Both the position numbers and the translations under genes were made by a program. A DNA stretch of 64,000 nt, from the NCBI GenBank assembly GCA_026122225.1, contig JANEZZ010002067.1, positions 496,001 to 560,000 of the forward strand, in the 5' to 3' direction. This document shows, piece after piece, positions 33,311-44,372 of the stretch (position 1 is the stretch's first letter; the number at the start of each line of letters is the position of its first letter). The notes under the pieces were generated by a model. That model made no database searches and was not told the origin of the DNA. It was given only the letters and a program-made list of their open reading frames with translations. The stretch comes from Heloderma charlesbogerti. Its lineage: Eukaryota > Chordata > Lepidosauria > Squamata > Helodermatidae.

Positions 33311-33672
33311 ACATAGAATCATAGAATAGTAGGGTTGGAAGGGGCCTACAAGGCCATCGAGTCCAACCCTCTGCTCAATGCAGGAATTCAAGTCCGAGCA
33401 TCCCCGACAGATGGCTGTCCAGCCTCGTCTTGAACGCCTCCAGTGTGGGAGAGCCCACCACCGCCCTAGGGAATTGGTTCCATTGTCGTATTGCTCTAGT
33501 TTTTCCTGATGTTCAACCGGAATCTGGCTTCCTGTAACTTGAGCCCATTATTCTGTGTCCTGCACTCTGGGATGTTTGAGGAGAGATCCTGGCCTTCCTC
33601 TCTGTGACAACCTTTCAAGTACTTGAAGAGCGCTATCATATCTCCCCTCAGTCTTCTCTTCTACCATTCTCT
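33311..33672 (-). mobile_element. CR1 LINE 3' end
   Basis: On the plus strand it starts CATAGAATCATAGAATAG, the reverse complement of the CR1 terminal octamer repeat. It continues GGTTGGAAGGGGCCTACAAG, GATGGCTGTCCAGCCTCG, CTGGCTTCCTGTAACTTG and ATCATATCTCCCCTCAGTC. The last block is the complement of the region at 3345-3400. It is 5'-truncated to about 360 bp and still fairly well preserved. Confidence 0.88.
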
Positions 33673-33733
33673 GGGTTTTTGCACATTTGGCAAATGTTTG
33701 GCAGATAATTGAGATTTAACATCAGCATTTTAC

Positions 33734-34498
33734 TAGGGATATACAAAAGTCACTTACCTTTTCGTGGATGTGATTCGCGGTGGGGGGGGAGGCGCTCCGC
33801 CCCTCCCCCCGGAATCCTCGCCGGGGGGGAGGCAATGCGGTCCTCCCCCCCAGAATCCTGCCCAGCCGGCTCTGCTCCGCGGTGGCTCAGAGGAGCAGCC
33901 GGCCAGGGCCGTCCGCAGCCGGAGGTCTGACCGCAGACTGGCTGCGGCGGACGCAAATGGCGGCCGCCATAGTGGCCGCCATTTGCATCCAGCCAGGCTG
34001 CCATGATAGGCTACGTAAGTATTTACATAGCCTATCACGGCAGGCAAAAAACAAACAAACAAACCCCACAGCGTACACAAATGGCAGCGGCTACGGCGGC
34101 TGCCATTTGCGTTCCTTTTTTTCCCACCGTTTTAGCCTACATAAATATTTACATAGGCTAAAATGGTGAAAAATAGGGAATGCAAATGGTGGCCACTGTA
34201 GCCGCTGGCATTTGCATATGCTGTGTGGTTTTGGGGGGGGGGTTGCTTGCTGTGATAGGCTACGTAAATACTTACATAGCATATCGCAGCAAACAGTAGA
34301 CAGAAATGGCGGCTGCAGCAGCCGGTTGAAAGACCAGCCGCTGGAGCCGCTGCCGCCACTGCCGGAACATCCGCCCCAGGTAAGCTTTGTCCCGGAGGGG
34401 GAATCCACGGGGGGTGGAGGGGAGGCCGTTCCGCCACAAATTTCATGGCGGAATTCTCAGAATTCTGAAATCCGTGGCAGAATTCTCCGCCAGCCCTA
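33734..34498 (-). mobile_element. A-3: hAT-like element, perfect 8-bp duplication
   Basis: It starts TAGGGATATACAAAAGTCAC and ends GAATTCTCCGCCAGCCCTA, with perfect CATTTTAC at 33726-33733 and 34499-34506. Internal palindromes are GATAGGCTACGTAAGTATTT with its complement, and TTTAGCCTACATAAATATTT facing ACATAGGCTAAAATGG. Outer parts are CpG-rich. It lies just past the CR1 at 33311-33672. Confidence 0.92.
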
Positions 34499-34506
34499 CA
34501 TTTTAC

Positions 34507-34841
34507 ATCCAACATTTACAGGATCTGACCTGAAGCTACATTCAATATTTGACCATTTCTGATTACTGATATGCTGGAACAGTATGTATTTGAAAAGGGA
34601 AGGTGAACTGTAAGAGAATTCAAATGTTATAAGGACTTCATTTAGAGCGCCGTCCTATAGGGTGGCCACTCTATAGATGGAGGCTCCAAGATCAGAGCCC
34701 CCCATCTATCGTAAGCCCTGGAAGGCAGAGTGGGAGGTGTTTTCACTTCCCATTCCTGCTGTTCTAGCATATATATGAGTGTCGTTGTGGGGTAGAAAGG
34801 TGGGATTCAGATCAAATCCATCCATCCATCTTTAATGAGAT
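34507..34841. other. Unassigned sequence
   Basis: About 330 bases between A-3 and A-4; nothing recognised apart from a short CATC repeat at 34817-34830. Confidence 0.4.
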
Positions 34842-35746
34842 TAGGGATGGCAGAGAATTCCACCACGGATCTCAGTGAGGCTGAATGCCAGTGCATTCGG
34901 CCCCCCAAAATCTGTGGCGGAATGGCCTGCCACCCCCCACCCTCCCCGCGGATCCCCCCCGGGATGAGACTTACCTGGGATGGATCTTCCGGGCGGCGGC
35001 AGCTCCGTTGGTGGCAGTGGCTGGTCTTTGGACTGGCTGCCACCGTCACCACCGCCATTTCCATTCTTGGTTAAAAAAAAAAAAAAAGACGTGATAGGCT
35101 ACGTAAATCTTTACGTAGCCTATCATGGCTGGGTGGGTTTAAAAAAAACAAAACCTGCATATGCAAATGGCGGCGGCTACAGCTGCCGCCATTTGCGTTC
35201 CTTCTTTTTGGCCGTCTTATGAAGGTCTTTCGTCTATGACGACGAAAATAAAGGGGAACACAAATAGCGTAGCGGGCGCTATTTGCGTCCCCTTTTGATT
35301 TGCCGTTTTAGCCTACGTAAAGATTTACGTAGGCTAAAACGGTGAATCAAAAGGGACGCAAATAGCGCCTGCTACGCTATTTGCGTTCTTCTTTCTTTTC
35401 GCCGTCATAGTCTACGTAAATATTTACGTAGGTTAAGATGGCCAAAAAGAAGGAACGCAAATGGTGGCGGCCGTAGCCGCCGCCATTTGCGTACGCGGGT
35501 TGTTGTTGTTGTTTTTACCCAGAGCCCTCCGTGGCCAGAAATCCGGCTGCGGATGGCTCTGGCCTGGCTGGGCCTGGCCGGCTGCTCCGCGGAGCTGCCA
35601 CAGAGCACAGCCGGCCGTTCAAGGATTCCGGGGGGAGGAACGGAGCGCCTCCCCCCCCATTAAGGATTCCGGGGGGAGGGATGGAATGCCTCCCCCCCAC
35701 CATAAACATAATCCGTGAACAAGTAAGTCACTTTCGTACATCCCTA
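34842..35746 (+). mobile_element. A-4: hAT-like element, 6/8 duplication
   Basis: It starts TAGGGATGGCAGAGAATTCC and ends ACTTTCGTACATCCCTA; flanks are AATGAGAT and AACAAGAT. The core has several GATAGGCTACGTAAATCTTT-type palindromes and GCGTACGC/GCAAATGGTGGC blocks. A perfect donor-like CCAGGTAAGT is on the minus strand near 34970. Same orientation as A-1. Confidence 0.88.
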
Positions 35747-36879
35747 AACAAGATGGACCCATGATCCCATCTTGCTGAGTTCCTGATCAATAGGTGGGGA
35801 TGGCAATGAAGATGCTCATGAATCCACATCTCTCCTTCCCCTTCCCTGCTCCGCCCACTGTTCCACCTCCCATTTTCCCTCCCTACCCCTCTTCAAATAT
35901 TGCTATAGCAACCTCAGAAGAGGAGCCACTGCTGAGGTTTCCAGGATGGCTATAAGGAGTGGAGGTGGGGGAAATCCTGCTCAGATTTTCTCCTCCTGAG
36001 GTCGTACCTGTGTCTAGGGCCAGGGGGGATCTGCAATATCCTATGACCCCTGGGGTGGCCTCATAGGGACCATAGGATTGCTCAGCCCTTCATTTGGCCA
36101 ACCTAAACAGGCTTCTTTCAAATAACAACCTCAGACTTCGATCCCAACATCCAAATGTTGAATTTTGAGATCAAATTTTCCAAATGTTGAAATTTGGAAG
36201 GAAAAAAAAATCTTTGAAGTTTACTCTTGTAAATGGGTTCATGATGGCCAAAAAGTATTTACACTCTAGACTGCTGCTGAATCATACGGTTCAGGCTAAG
36301 ATTTTGAAGTCCACCAGATGTTGCTGGTACCTGCTGCCATTTTCACAGGTTTGAGTAACAGAGGTGGAAAAAGACAACAAGGACCAATTGTGCAAATCTA
36401 CTTCTAACATCTATTGGGTTATATCTAATGTTGCATGAGCAGACATCTGCTTGCACAACAGAATGTTCACTTCCCTCTTCCCCTGCCCCCCACATACACA
36501 TCTGTTCAAGAGAGTCCCCCAACCTTCTAGAGCAGATTTTGGTGGTCAGGCAAGGCTGCACAGGGAAAGAAGAATTCCCCCCTCCCTGTTCTGCTGATGG
36601 AAACTTTATCTCAGTTCAGAGACACTAGATTTCATCCATTCTGTTTAGGCTTTGAAAACTACTAAAGTACTAGGTTTGAAGCTCATTTTCATCTCCAGAT
36701 CTTACTGGGATAAGGTTTGTGCTTAATTATGCAATGTTATGAACCATAATTATTCCATCATTTTACATCTATCCATGATGAAAGGCAACAGAAACATGTT
36801 CTACACAAAGGAAATAGTCTAAGATATTACAAAACTTATCTACAATTTCAGTGTTTAAATGTGTATTGTTGTAAGACAT
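35747..36879. other. Unassigned sequence
   Basis: No gene or recognised repeat over 1.1 kb. Confidence 0.4.
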
Positions 36880-37205
36880 CTCCTTAGTCTCTGGTATTGA
36901 TTCTCATTTCTGCTATAGAGTGTTGCCCATTTAAGCGCATTATCAGATACTTAAAGAATAATTTATAAAGCCTTGAAGAGCATTTACTTTGTGCAGGGAG
37001 GCTAATAACATCATTAAGATGGTAGAACGTGTCAGAATGTAATAAATGCAAGTGAACAATGCAAGTCTTAATGCCTATTAGAATGAAAGCCAAACAGATT
37101 TCTATAACAATTTGATTTTTTTCTCCAAGTATAAAGCTCAACCAATGCTTAATTAGCATTCCCAATTGCCACTATGGTGAATCAATTAGGTAATTAAGCT
37201 CAGAG
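36880..37205. other. AT-rich non-repeat block with clustered TAAT motifs
   Basis: It contains many ATTA/TAAT cores (homeodomain-type sites) and symmetrical CAATTAGGTAATTAAGCT. It lacks CpGs and does not resemble any repeat in the window. This is the general look of conserved non-coding elements near developmental genes, but conservation cannot be judged here. Confidence 0.25.
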
Positions 37206-37542
37206 CTATCTCTAATATCACTCACATTTATATTAATAATAAAAATCCTATGTGTTGATGGTAGAAGGCAGAAAGAAATGGCTTACTGACTAATAACAAA
37301 TGAAAGGTAGCAAAATACATACTAAAATAAATGCATGATAATCAAGTGTCCTCAGGTGTCAATGTCTTCATTATTTATGGATTTATCTAGGGTGCCTTAG
37401 ATTTCTCTCAGTTCTTATTTATTAGATTTTCATTTCTGGCTTCTGTATGAAATCCCTTACTGTACATATCATTATATTGGACCACACTCTTTGTATCCTA
37501 TGGTATTCCAACAACCTCACCATCAGACAAGTATGTAACCAA
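37206..37542. other. Unassigned sequence
   Basis: Nothing recognised; the last eight bases GTAACCAA are the left duplication of A-5. Confidence 0.4.
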
Positions 37543-38274
37543 TAGGTATGTCAGAGAATTCCGCCATGGATCTCAGTGAGGCCGAATGCCAATGCATTCC
37601 CCCCCCCAAATCCGTGGCGGAACAAAGGCCCCCCCCACGAAAGGCGCACGAAACGGAGCACTTACCTGCTGCCATCCGTGCTGACTTGGGAATGGCGGCC
37701 ACATCTGCGGCCACCCTTCGCTTCCTCATTATAGCCGTGATAGGCTACATAAATAATTATGTAGCCTATCACGGCTAACACAGGGATGCCATTTGCATCC
37801 CTGCGGAGGCCGTGATAGGCTATGTAAGTATTTACGTAGCCTATCACGGCAAAACAAAACAAAACAGCGGATGCCATTTTAGCCTACGTAAATATTTACG
37901 TAGGCTATTACGGCGGGGGGAAAAGGGAACGCAAATGGTGGCCACACTTGCGTTCCCTTTTTCTTTGTGTAGTAATAGCCTACGTAAATATTTATGTAGG
38001 CTAAAACGGCAAAAAAAAAGGGAACGCAAATGGCAGCCACCGTAGCCGCCGCCATTTGTATCTGCTGGTTGTTTTACGTTTTTGATACGTAAAAATATCA
38101 CGGCAAAATACAGGGACGCAAATGGCGGAGGCTATGGCGGCCCCAGCCGGCGGCTCTGTGGAATCTCCATGGAGCGGAGCCGGACGGAGAGAATTTCGGG
38201 GGAAGGGACGGAGTGCCTCCCCCCCACCGTGAATGTCACCCTTCGAAAAGGTAAGTGACTTTCGTACATCCCTA
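37543..38274 (+). mobile_element. A-5: hAT-like element, perfect 8-bp duplication
   Basis: It starts TAGGTATGTCAGAGAATTCC and ends ACTTTCGTACATCCCTA, with perfect GTAACCAA at 37535-37542 and 38275-38282. It has four or more TACGTA or TATGTA palindromes, such as GTGATAGGCTATGTAAGTAT and its complement. Outward donor-like motifs are GGTAAGTGAC at 38250 (plus) and GCAGGTAAGTGC near 37665 (minus). Confidence 0.93.
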
Positions 38275-38355
38275 GTAACCAATGACATTCTGACATCACT
38301 CTTCAGCCTTTCCTACACACAGTACCACACTTCTCTCTTCTCAACATGGTGGAGG

Positions 38356-38795
38356 TGAGGATGTGTGAATCAGCAAAATTCGAGCTCACCAAAGTTCTTC
38401 AAATTCCATCTCAAAGCTTGTTCTGACTCCAGCCCATATCAGATTGTGAGTTTTGCTTTTTTTTTTTTTTGCATGAAAATCCGTGCCTCTTTTCATGCAT
38501 ATTTTCCCAAATGTATGTATCAATTGTGCACATCTTCAAAATGTACACTTTCTTCTCCCATTGAGTAAATGTTTGTGCGCATTTTTGGAAAGTATACATT
38601 TTTTCATGTGCATTTCTCAGATGTACGCATGCCATCAAACACATCTTTGGTGGTGGTCCACAAATCACATTGTAAGCTTGGAAATGCATGGTCTTCAACC
38701 ACAGATTGCATCTGAGTCTGTGTTTGGTCCGGAAGCTGAGAACTGGGTAAATCCTGATCAAAAACAAATTGAAACAAATTTCTCATACATCCTGA
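38356..38795. mobile_element. Short hAT-like element, perfect 8-bp duplication
   Basis: It starts TGAGGATGTGTGAATC and ends CTCATACATCCTGA, with perfect GGTGGAGG at 38348-38355 and 38796-38803. The core is AT-rich with words such as ATGTGCATTTCTC and TTGTGCACATCTTC. Its right end is homologous to the left end of 6995-7361. Confidence 0.8.
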
Positions 38796-38803
38796 GGTGG
38801 AGG

Positions 38804-39045
38804 CCAGTGGGGATATGCAGACCCCCCTCTTTAAATATCTCAGATGGTTCACTGTTGCAGGGACCTCCACATTTGCTTTGCAATTTTGCTTGAGGTGAAA
38901 GTCTGTGGCAACACTAAAGACTAGATGTTAGTCATAAACACACAGAAAAAGCAGCCCTCAGACAGAACTCCTGCCCAAGTCTCATGTGCTTACCTGACAG
39001 CCTGGAGCTAGCAGAAACTAAGAAATGGTTCTGCAATGGTTGCTA
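38804..39045. other. Unassigned sequence
   Basis: Short stretch with no recognised feature. Confidence 0.4.
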
Positions 39046-39360
39046 TTGTTTATTTCTTTAAAATTATCTTTAGGCTGCCTTTAAGGGAGGGGGGGCATCC
39101 CAAGTGAGCATACAAGATTTTAAAAGCAACAGTACAAGGTTTTTTTAAAAAGGAATACAACACAATAAAATGTGATAAAAACAGTACTTATAAATAAAAC
39201 CAGCAGCCCATTGGTCTACCAGTAAAATGGAATGGAGCAGCTGGAACCTGGCAGAGTGAGAAAACCCCTTGTACCTCTGGAACTGCCCTATTCTGTTCCA
39301 CAGCACTGTATCTCCATAAATGGCTTTGCCATTGAGAATTACTTTTTTAAAGGCTGTTAA
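39046..39360 (-). mobile_element. L2-like 3' end (inverted), diverged
   Basis: TTATCTTTAGGCTGCCTTTA, AACACAATAAAATGTGATAA and the following ACCAGCAGCCCATTGG are typical of an inverted L2-group 3' end. The copy is too diverged for confident limits. Confidence 0.4.
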
Positions 39361-40546
39361 GAGCATGGACAGTTTAAATTTTTCCTTCTTCTGGTTGTTT
39401 GAACCAGCTGCCCATCCAAGCGGTTGAGTGAGTAGAGCAGGAAGAAGCATGAGCAGGTACAGTTTTGTTGTATCCTTGGGGTAAGGTAGGCACAAGGTTG
39501 TGGGGAGAATTCATGGTAATGTGGCTCTGTTTGCTGGCTGGGAGTAGTGTACAAGGTGTATCAAGGCCCTCTCTTCCCTCAAGTGCTTCAGTGGCAACCC
39601 AACCATTCATTGTCTGGTAGGATTAGCTGATCACCTTTTATGGAGGCTGAGTAAGAAGGTTTTGATACCTCCCGGATTGGCTCTGGGCATTTTGTTGTTG
39701 ATGATAATGATTTTTGCCTACTCCACATAGCTGGGTTCATTGGTTTGGGTCATCCTCTCTTCACCACTATGTTGCCTCAGAATGCTCACTGATCACTCAA
39801 AACTTAAAATCATGAGGGAAGGTGACTTGTGGAACACCCATGGGAATTAGTGGTCCCATTGACCTCATTGGCTGAATAGCTCTGGGATAATAATGCCTCT
39901 TCGGCAGCATGGAGGAACAAGGATCAGGTCAGGTGGGGTCAGCTGACCAAGGATGACAAGAGGAAGTAGCCATCTCTCCCCTTAGAAAAAAGTACCCATA
40001 CAGGGCATACTGGAGGTGAGAAGAGAGATAAGTTAGATCCCATCACAGACATTTTAGTGTATAAAGTGGAAGCCCTGATTTCACAGGTGTGGGGCAAAAG
40101 CCAATGTTTTTCCTGGCAATGAAAATACTTAGAGACATGTTTTAAAAAATAAAAATAAATGCCACAATAGTAAACTCATTTACTTATTTTTCCTCTTAGT
40201 ATGGGGTGGGGGGGATGGGGAAGGGTGAGAATTATGGATGTAATTCTGATATGATATGAGTTTGGAATCGGGAAATGGGAAGGGTAGGTATTGGAGGAGT
40301 TGTTGATAAATAGTATATTTGTCAGTAGTACAAAGTAGTAGTGCACTAATGTACACTAAACATTAGTAGTGTATTTATTTATTTTAAAATATTTGGATGC
40401 TGCCTTCCCAAGCCAAATGAAAGTGAAAAATAGAAAAAGCAACAAAAAAATACCCTCTAAAACAGGTTGGTTGTGCACCCCATATGAACTGCAATGAAAA
40501 TAGCAAACTTGAACCTGTTCGGGGAGGTCATTGGGACAATCACAGT
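39361..40546. other. Mostly unassigned; inverted L2-like tail at 40365-40440
   Basis: The piece around 40365-40440 (TGTATTTATTTATTTTAAAA, GGATGCTGCCTTCCCAAG) looks like an inverted L2 tail. The rest shows nothing. Confidence 0.35.
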
Positions 40547-40958
40547 TAAGGATGTCAGAGGAATCCAGTTTGGGAGTGAAGCTCAGCAAGTTTTTGCCAG
40601 CTCAGCCCACTGGATGCCTGCTTGCAGATCCCTGAGCTTGCCCAACTCTGCACACCCTGGGTTGGGCAAGCTCATAGTTTCCCACTTCTCTGCAAGCCAC
40701 CATTTTGCACAAAATTGCAGGTAAGCTATTTATGGAGATCGTGATTTTGCACAAAATGGTGGCCATAAACAGTGCAATTTGCACAAAATTGCCGGTGTAA
40801 ATGGTCACATGGCAGCTCACAGAAAAGTGGGAAATGGCGAGCTTTTGCTGGGTGCCCGCAGACCATGTGGCAGCTTGCCCAACATGCCTGCCAGGGCAAG
40901 TGGTGGGAGTCCAGCTCATGGCTTCTGAGGAGGACATGGGGGAGTTTGCTCATCCCTA
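40547..40958. mobile_element. Short hAT-like element, 7/8 duplication
   Basis: It starts TAAGGATGTCAGAGGAATCC and ends TTTGCTCATCCCTA, flanked by ATCACAGT (40539-40546) and ATCACAGC (40959-40966). Core palindromes include CCATTTTGCACAAAATTGC facing TTTGCACAAAATGGTGGCC. Confidence 0.82.
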
Positions 40959-40966
40959 ATCACAGC

Positions 40967-41898
40967 AAGGCCTGCTCCTTGGAGCTCATGTTCTAACTTT
41001 ATGTCAGAAAGGAGCCTGAAGCAGTTCTAGAGCTGCAGAATATCACTATTTCTAGGGCTCATTTCAGGAGAACCAGTCTGTAAGGCATGTATGATCTAGT
41101 AGTCCATGAATTATGAGGGAAATTTGGAGTGGGGAGGTTAAGGATCTCCATCCATGACCCCTCCCATTTTTAGCTGAATCATTTCCCCCCCCCTCAATCT
41201 TCTAAGGGAGCTGTCATAAGGGGACAGGTTCCCCAGTCCATTTGTAATTCAAGTACTGAACATGGGTAGAGATGGAGCTTTTCTACATGAGACATTTACT
41301 GTGCACTTGGCATTCCTTACTCGTGATTGTTTATGGGTTCTTTAGATGATGACATGACCCTCCAGTTTCACTTCTGATTTTTAAGAGCACTTTCATGTAT
41401 GTGTGTGTGTATGTGTGTGTGGGGGGGTAGAGTGGTGAAAATGGAGTATCATTTGTGAAAGTGAAGGAAAACGTATTTTCCTGCCTGTGTAATTGCATTA
41501 TTCTGCTATCACAGCGTCACTAAAAGGTTATGCAGCAGAAATCAGGAAAGGAAATGCTCTTTGTGTATAGCTAGGATCTCAATTCTGTGATGAAACTGCT
41601 GGTAGATACCAAGGATTAACAGTCTCATGTAGAAAAGGTAGACAGCCTGGTTAGATAGCCTGCATAAACAAGGCAATGAAGAGCTAGAGATCAGATTGCC
41701 TTCCTCACCCAGGAACATGGCCACATACAGACATGGCAGAGAGGTGTGGAGGCCCTTCAATAAAAGTGTGCATGGTGGGTGGGTAGGTTGACCAAATCAG
41801 TAAACCTAAAACTGTAGCTGGGGGGCCAACGAATATGTAGGCCATTCCTCCCCCCAATAATTCCAGCAGTAGGCTCCAGGGCTTCAAGTATCAGGGAC
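40967..41898. other. Unassigned sequence
   Basis: No gene or named repeat. A GT-rich run lies at 41398-41425. Confidence 0.4.
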
Positions 41899-42520
41899 AT
41901 GTCTAAGCACTTTGAGATGTCTGACAGCTCTGATTCTGAATCAGAGTTGGAGCAGCAGTTAGATCAGAGGCCTGGGGAAGTACCCTCCCTAGTGAGCCAA
42001 AATGCTGGAAGAGAGTCCTCCCAGGACCTTGACCAACAGATGGCCCAGACTGAGTCCCTCCCCACTCCCTCCACTGTGAGAACACAAGTTTCTGAGAAGG
42101 AGGAGGAACAGGGGTGTGACTTGAAAGATGCTAAGGCATAACTCAAGGCAAAGAGGGGAAAGTAAGGGGCAGGGCTCAGATCAGATGCTCTGCCCAGATA
42201 GCCACTCTTGGAAGCCAATGTAGGAGGGAGCCACCCTAAGGGACAGGCATCACTGTGAAGCTTGCTTGGCCATAAAGTTCATACCCTCATTGGCCAGCAA
42301 TGTTCCCTCCCTCTGGTTCGTCTCCTCTGCTGAGAGATTGTTGATTAGTTGTTTAGAGCTTGGGGGCAGCCTGGGAGTTTTCCTTCTGCCTTTATAGATA
42401 GACTAGGAACTAACAAAATACAGTCGCATTAGCCTGAAGCTTTGTCTATTGTGGTGTTGATTGAGAAGGGGAAGGATGATCCATATGTGATATCAAGGAA
42501 AGTAACAGCACCTTCAATTG
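41899..42520 (+). mobile_element. Possible retroelement remnant with acidic ORF and LTR-like tail
   Basis: An 80-codon open frame (41899-42141) reads MSDSSDSESELEQQLDQRPG near its start and is rich in S, E and Q. After it, 42300-42520 has a T-rich TTTATAGATAGACTAGGAAC stretch and AAGCTTTGTCTATTGTGGTG, which could be an LTR end. The related acidic start at 8768 favours a dispersed element. The family is not identified. Confidence 0.3.
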
Positions 42521-42883
42521 AGCCAGGAAGTTGCAGAACCCCTGACCCATTCACCAGCCTGTGGAGCTTCCTGGGGTTTCTCCAGGGATGTCATCACTGC
42601 TATTCTCTCTGATCTCAGACTGAAGATAACAGGGGACTGTGGGTGACAGTGGAGTCTGGCAGCACTGGGAAGAGGGGCTGCTGGGGGAGCAGCTTTGAAT
42701 GGTGCATGGCATCCATGTGGGCACCGCGTGAAGGCAGGAACTCCTCCTGGCACTGCTCAAGGCCCTCTCTCCAGCATGGAGGGAGGAGGAAAAAAGGGGG
42801 CACCCCCTAGTGTCATCCAGCTCTCAGAGGGCCTAGGGAGGGGCAATTAACCCCCTCACCTGAAATAAGGTTCTGCACTCTTG

Positions 42884-43096
42884 CTATAGGCAGCCACTGC
42901 AGTTGTCACAAATTTGGTTGAATGCCTTCGCATCTTTCTGTATCTGCCAGATGTTCTGCACTAACCCGAGCTTTCCAATCATATTGACGATGTGCATCCT
43001 CATCTCAAGTGCATGACAGTAGCACATTCTGGAGATGATGAAAACATGAACAAGAATGGCACCATCATGCCTATCTAAGAATACATTACATAGCAT
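42884..43096 (-). pseudogene. LINE reverse transcriptase fragment (thumb region)
   Basis: On the minus strand the 70-codon frame contains AILVHVFIISRMCYCHALEM and GKLGLVQNIWQI. This follows the pattern in the C-terminal RT part of CR1/L2-group LINEs (H-A-F-I-x-S-R-x-D-Y-C-N-A-L, then L-Q-L-V-Q-N). The usual D-Y-C-N is changed to C-Y-C-H. The fragment is isolated and dead. Confidence 0.55.
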
Positions 43097-44089
43097 GGGA
43101 GGTTAAATGCATTAATATAGGGATTCCTTGGTAACGAGCTGTTGTTGGGGGAGGCCTACATCTCAATTACAAAAATAATACTACTATGTGATTTAGCCTA
43201 AAGCAAGGTATCCTGTCAATGGTATTAGATTTCCTTATCTGTAAAACCTCCATCCAAGAGCTGACAAAACATTTATCTTTTGTCATTATAACCATTGGGA
43301 AAATATTGGGTTTATGACTGAATGATTTAAAGAAACATTAATCCCACAATGATGCAGAGCTGAGTCCCTTAAGAGACAAAGAAATGTGCCCAGTTTGATG
43401 CCTCATGGAAGAAGGAAGACTGGAACCGTGTATGATCTACTTAAGATTTCCCAGTTTTATAGACAATGAAGTCATAAGCACCTTAACAGAGTATAGTCAG
43501 TATTAAATCTCTGATCTTCAAATATAACTGATTTGCCAATATTAACTGGCTATTGAACCTGGAGACTTGCTGACTGTTCCATGAATCAATTAAAGTGAGC
43601 AAAGGAAACCATTGAATCAAGGTTTTCATTGATTTAATTCTGAAGTTCAAAACCTATAGTACAGCCACTGAGAGAAAACCAATATAATGAGGGATTTTAC
43701 AACAGGAGATCATCAGGAAATTATTGTTCAATTCATTGTTGAGAACAGTTCATCACTATGAAGATGGCTTAGGATATGCACTTGCCACGCTGACTTACAT
43801 GGGGGTGGGTATCCGTTCCTCCTTGGAATGGGTGTTTATCCAAAAATCAGTTGTGCTCCTCAAGCATTAATGACCAAATATACAGAAGCCCACAAGGCAA
43901 TTTTCTGAGTATTTAGCTGTAATACTAAAAGAGTACAATGGATGGCCAGCCTTCCTTGTCCATCCTCCCTTCCACTTTTCCAAGGGTGGAGGAGATACAC
44001 TTTGGGGAAAAGATTACTATCTTCACCCATACCAACCTGCCCTCACTCTGGGATCAGCATCAGAGGCCCTGCTTGTGTGTCACCTGTAA
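43097..44089. other. Unassigned sequence
   Basis: No gene or named repeat in about 990 bases. Confidence 0.4.
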
Positions 44090-44372
44090 GAGCATTTAGG
44101 CTAGGAAATACAAAGGATAGGGCCTTCTTAGTTGTGGCTCCAAACTTGTGGAACTGTTCCAGCTGAAATCTGCCAAATACCAGCATTACAGTCCTTCAAG
44201 TGGGCCTTGAAGATTCACCTGTTTTCCTTGGCCTATAATTGAGTTAAGACTTTATGCTTATTGTTACTTTGTTGCTTTTCGAGGTTTTAAATTTTGGTGT
44301 CTTCTACTTTGGGAGGGTTTACCCTAAAAACTGTCTTATAAATCTTTTAAATAAATAATAATAAATAAATAG
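44090..44372 (+). mobile_element. L2-type LINE 3' end
   Basis: The decayed coding end reads RAFLVVAPNLWNCS, followed by AAGTGGGCCTTGAAGATTCA, CACCTGTTTTCCTTGGCC, a T-rich UTR and an AAATAAATAATAATAAATAA tail. Confidence 0.7.

Noticed and set aside
41899..42141. Host exon encoding an acidic protein
   Set aside because: A similar acidic segment occurs at 8768, no splice context is convincing, and no domain is recognised.
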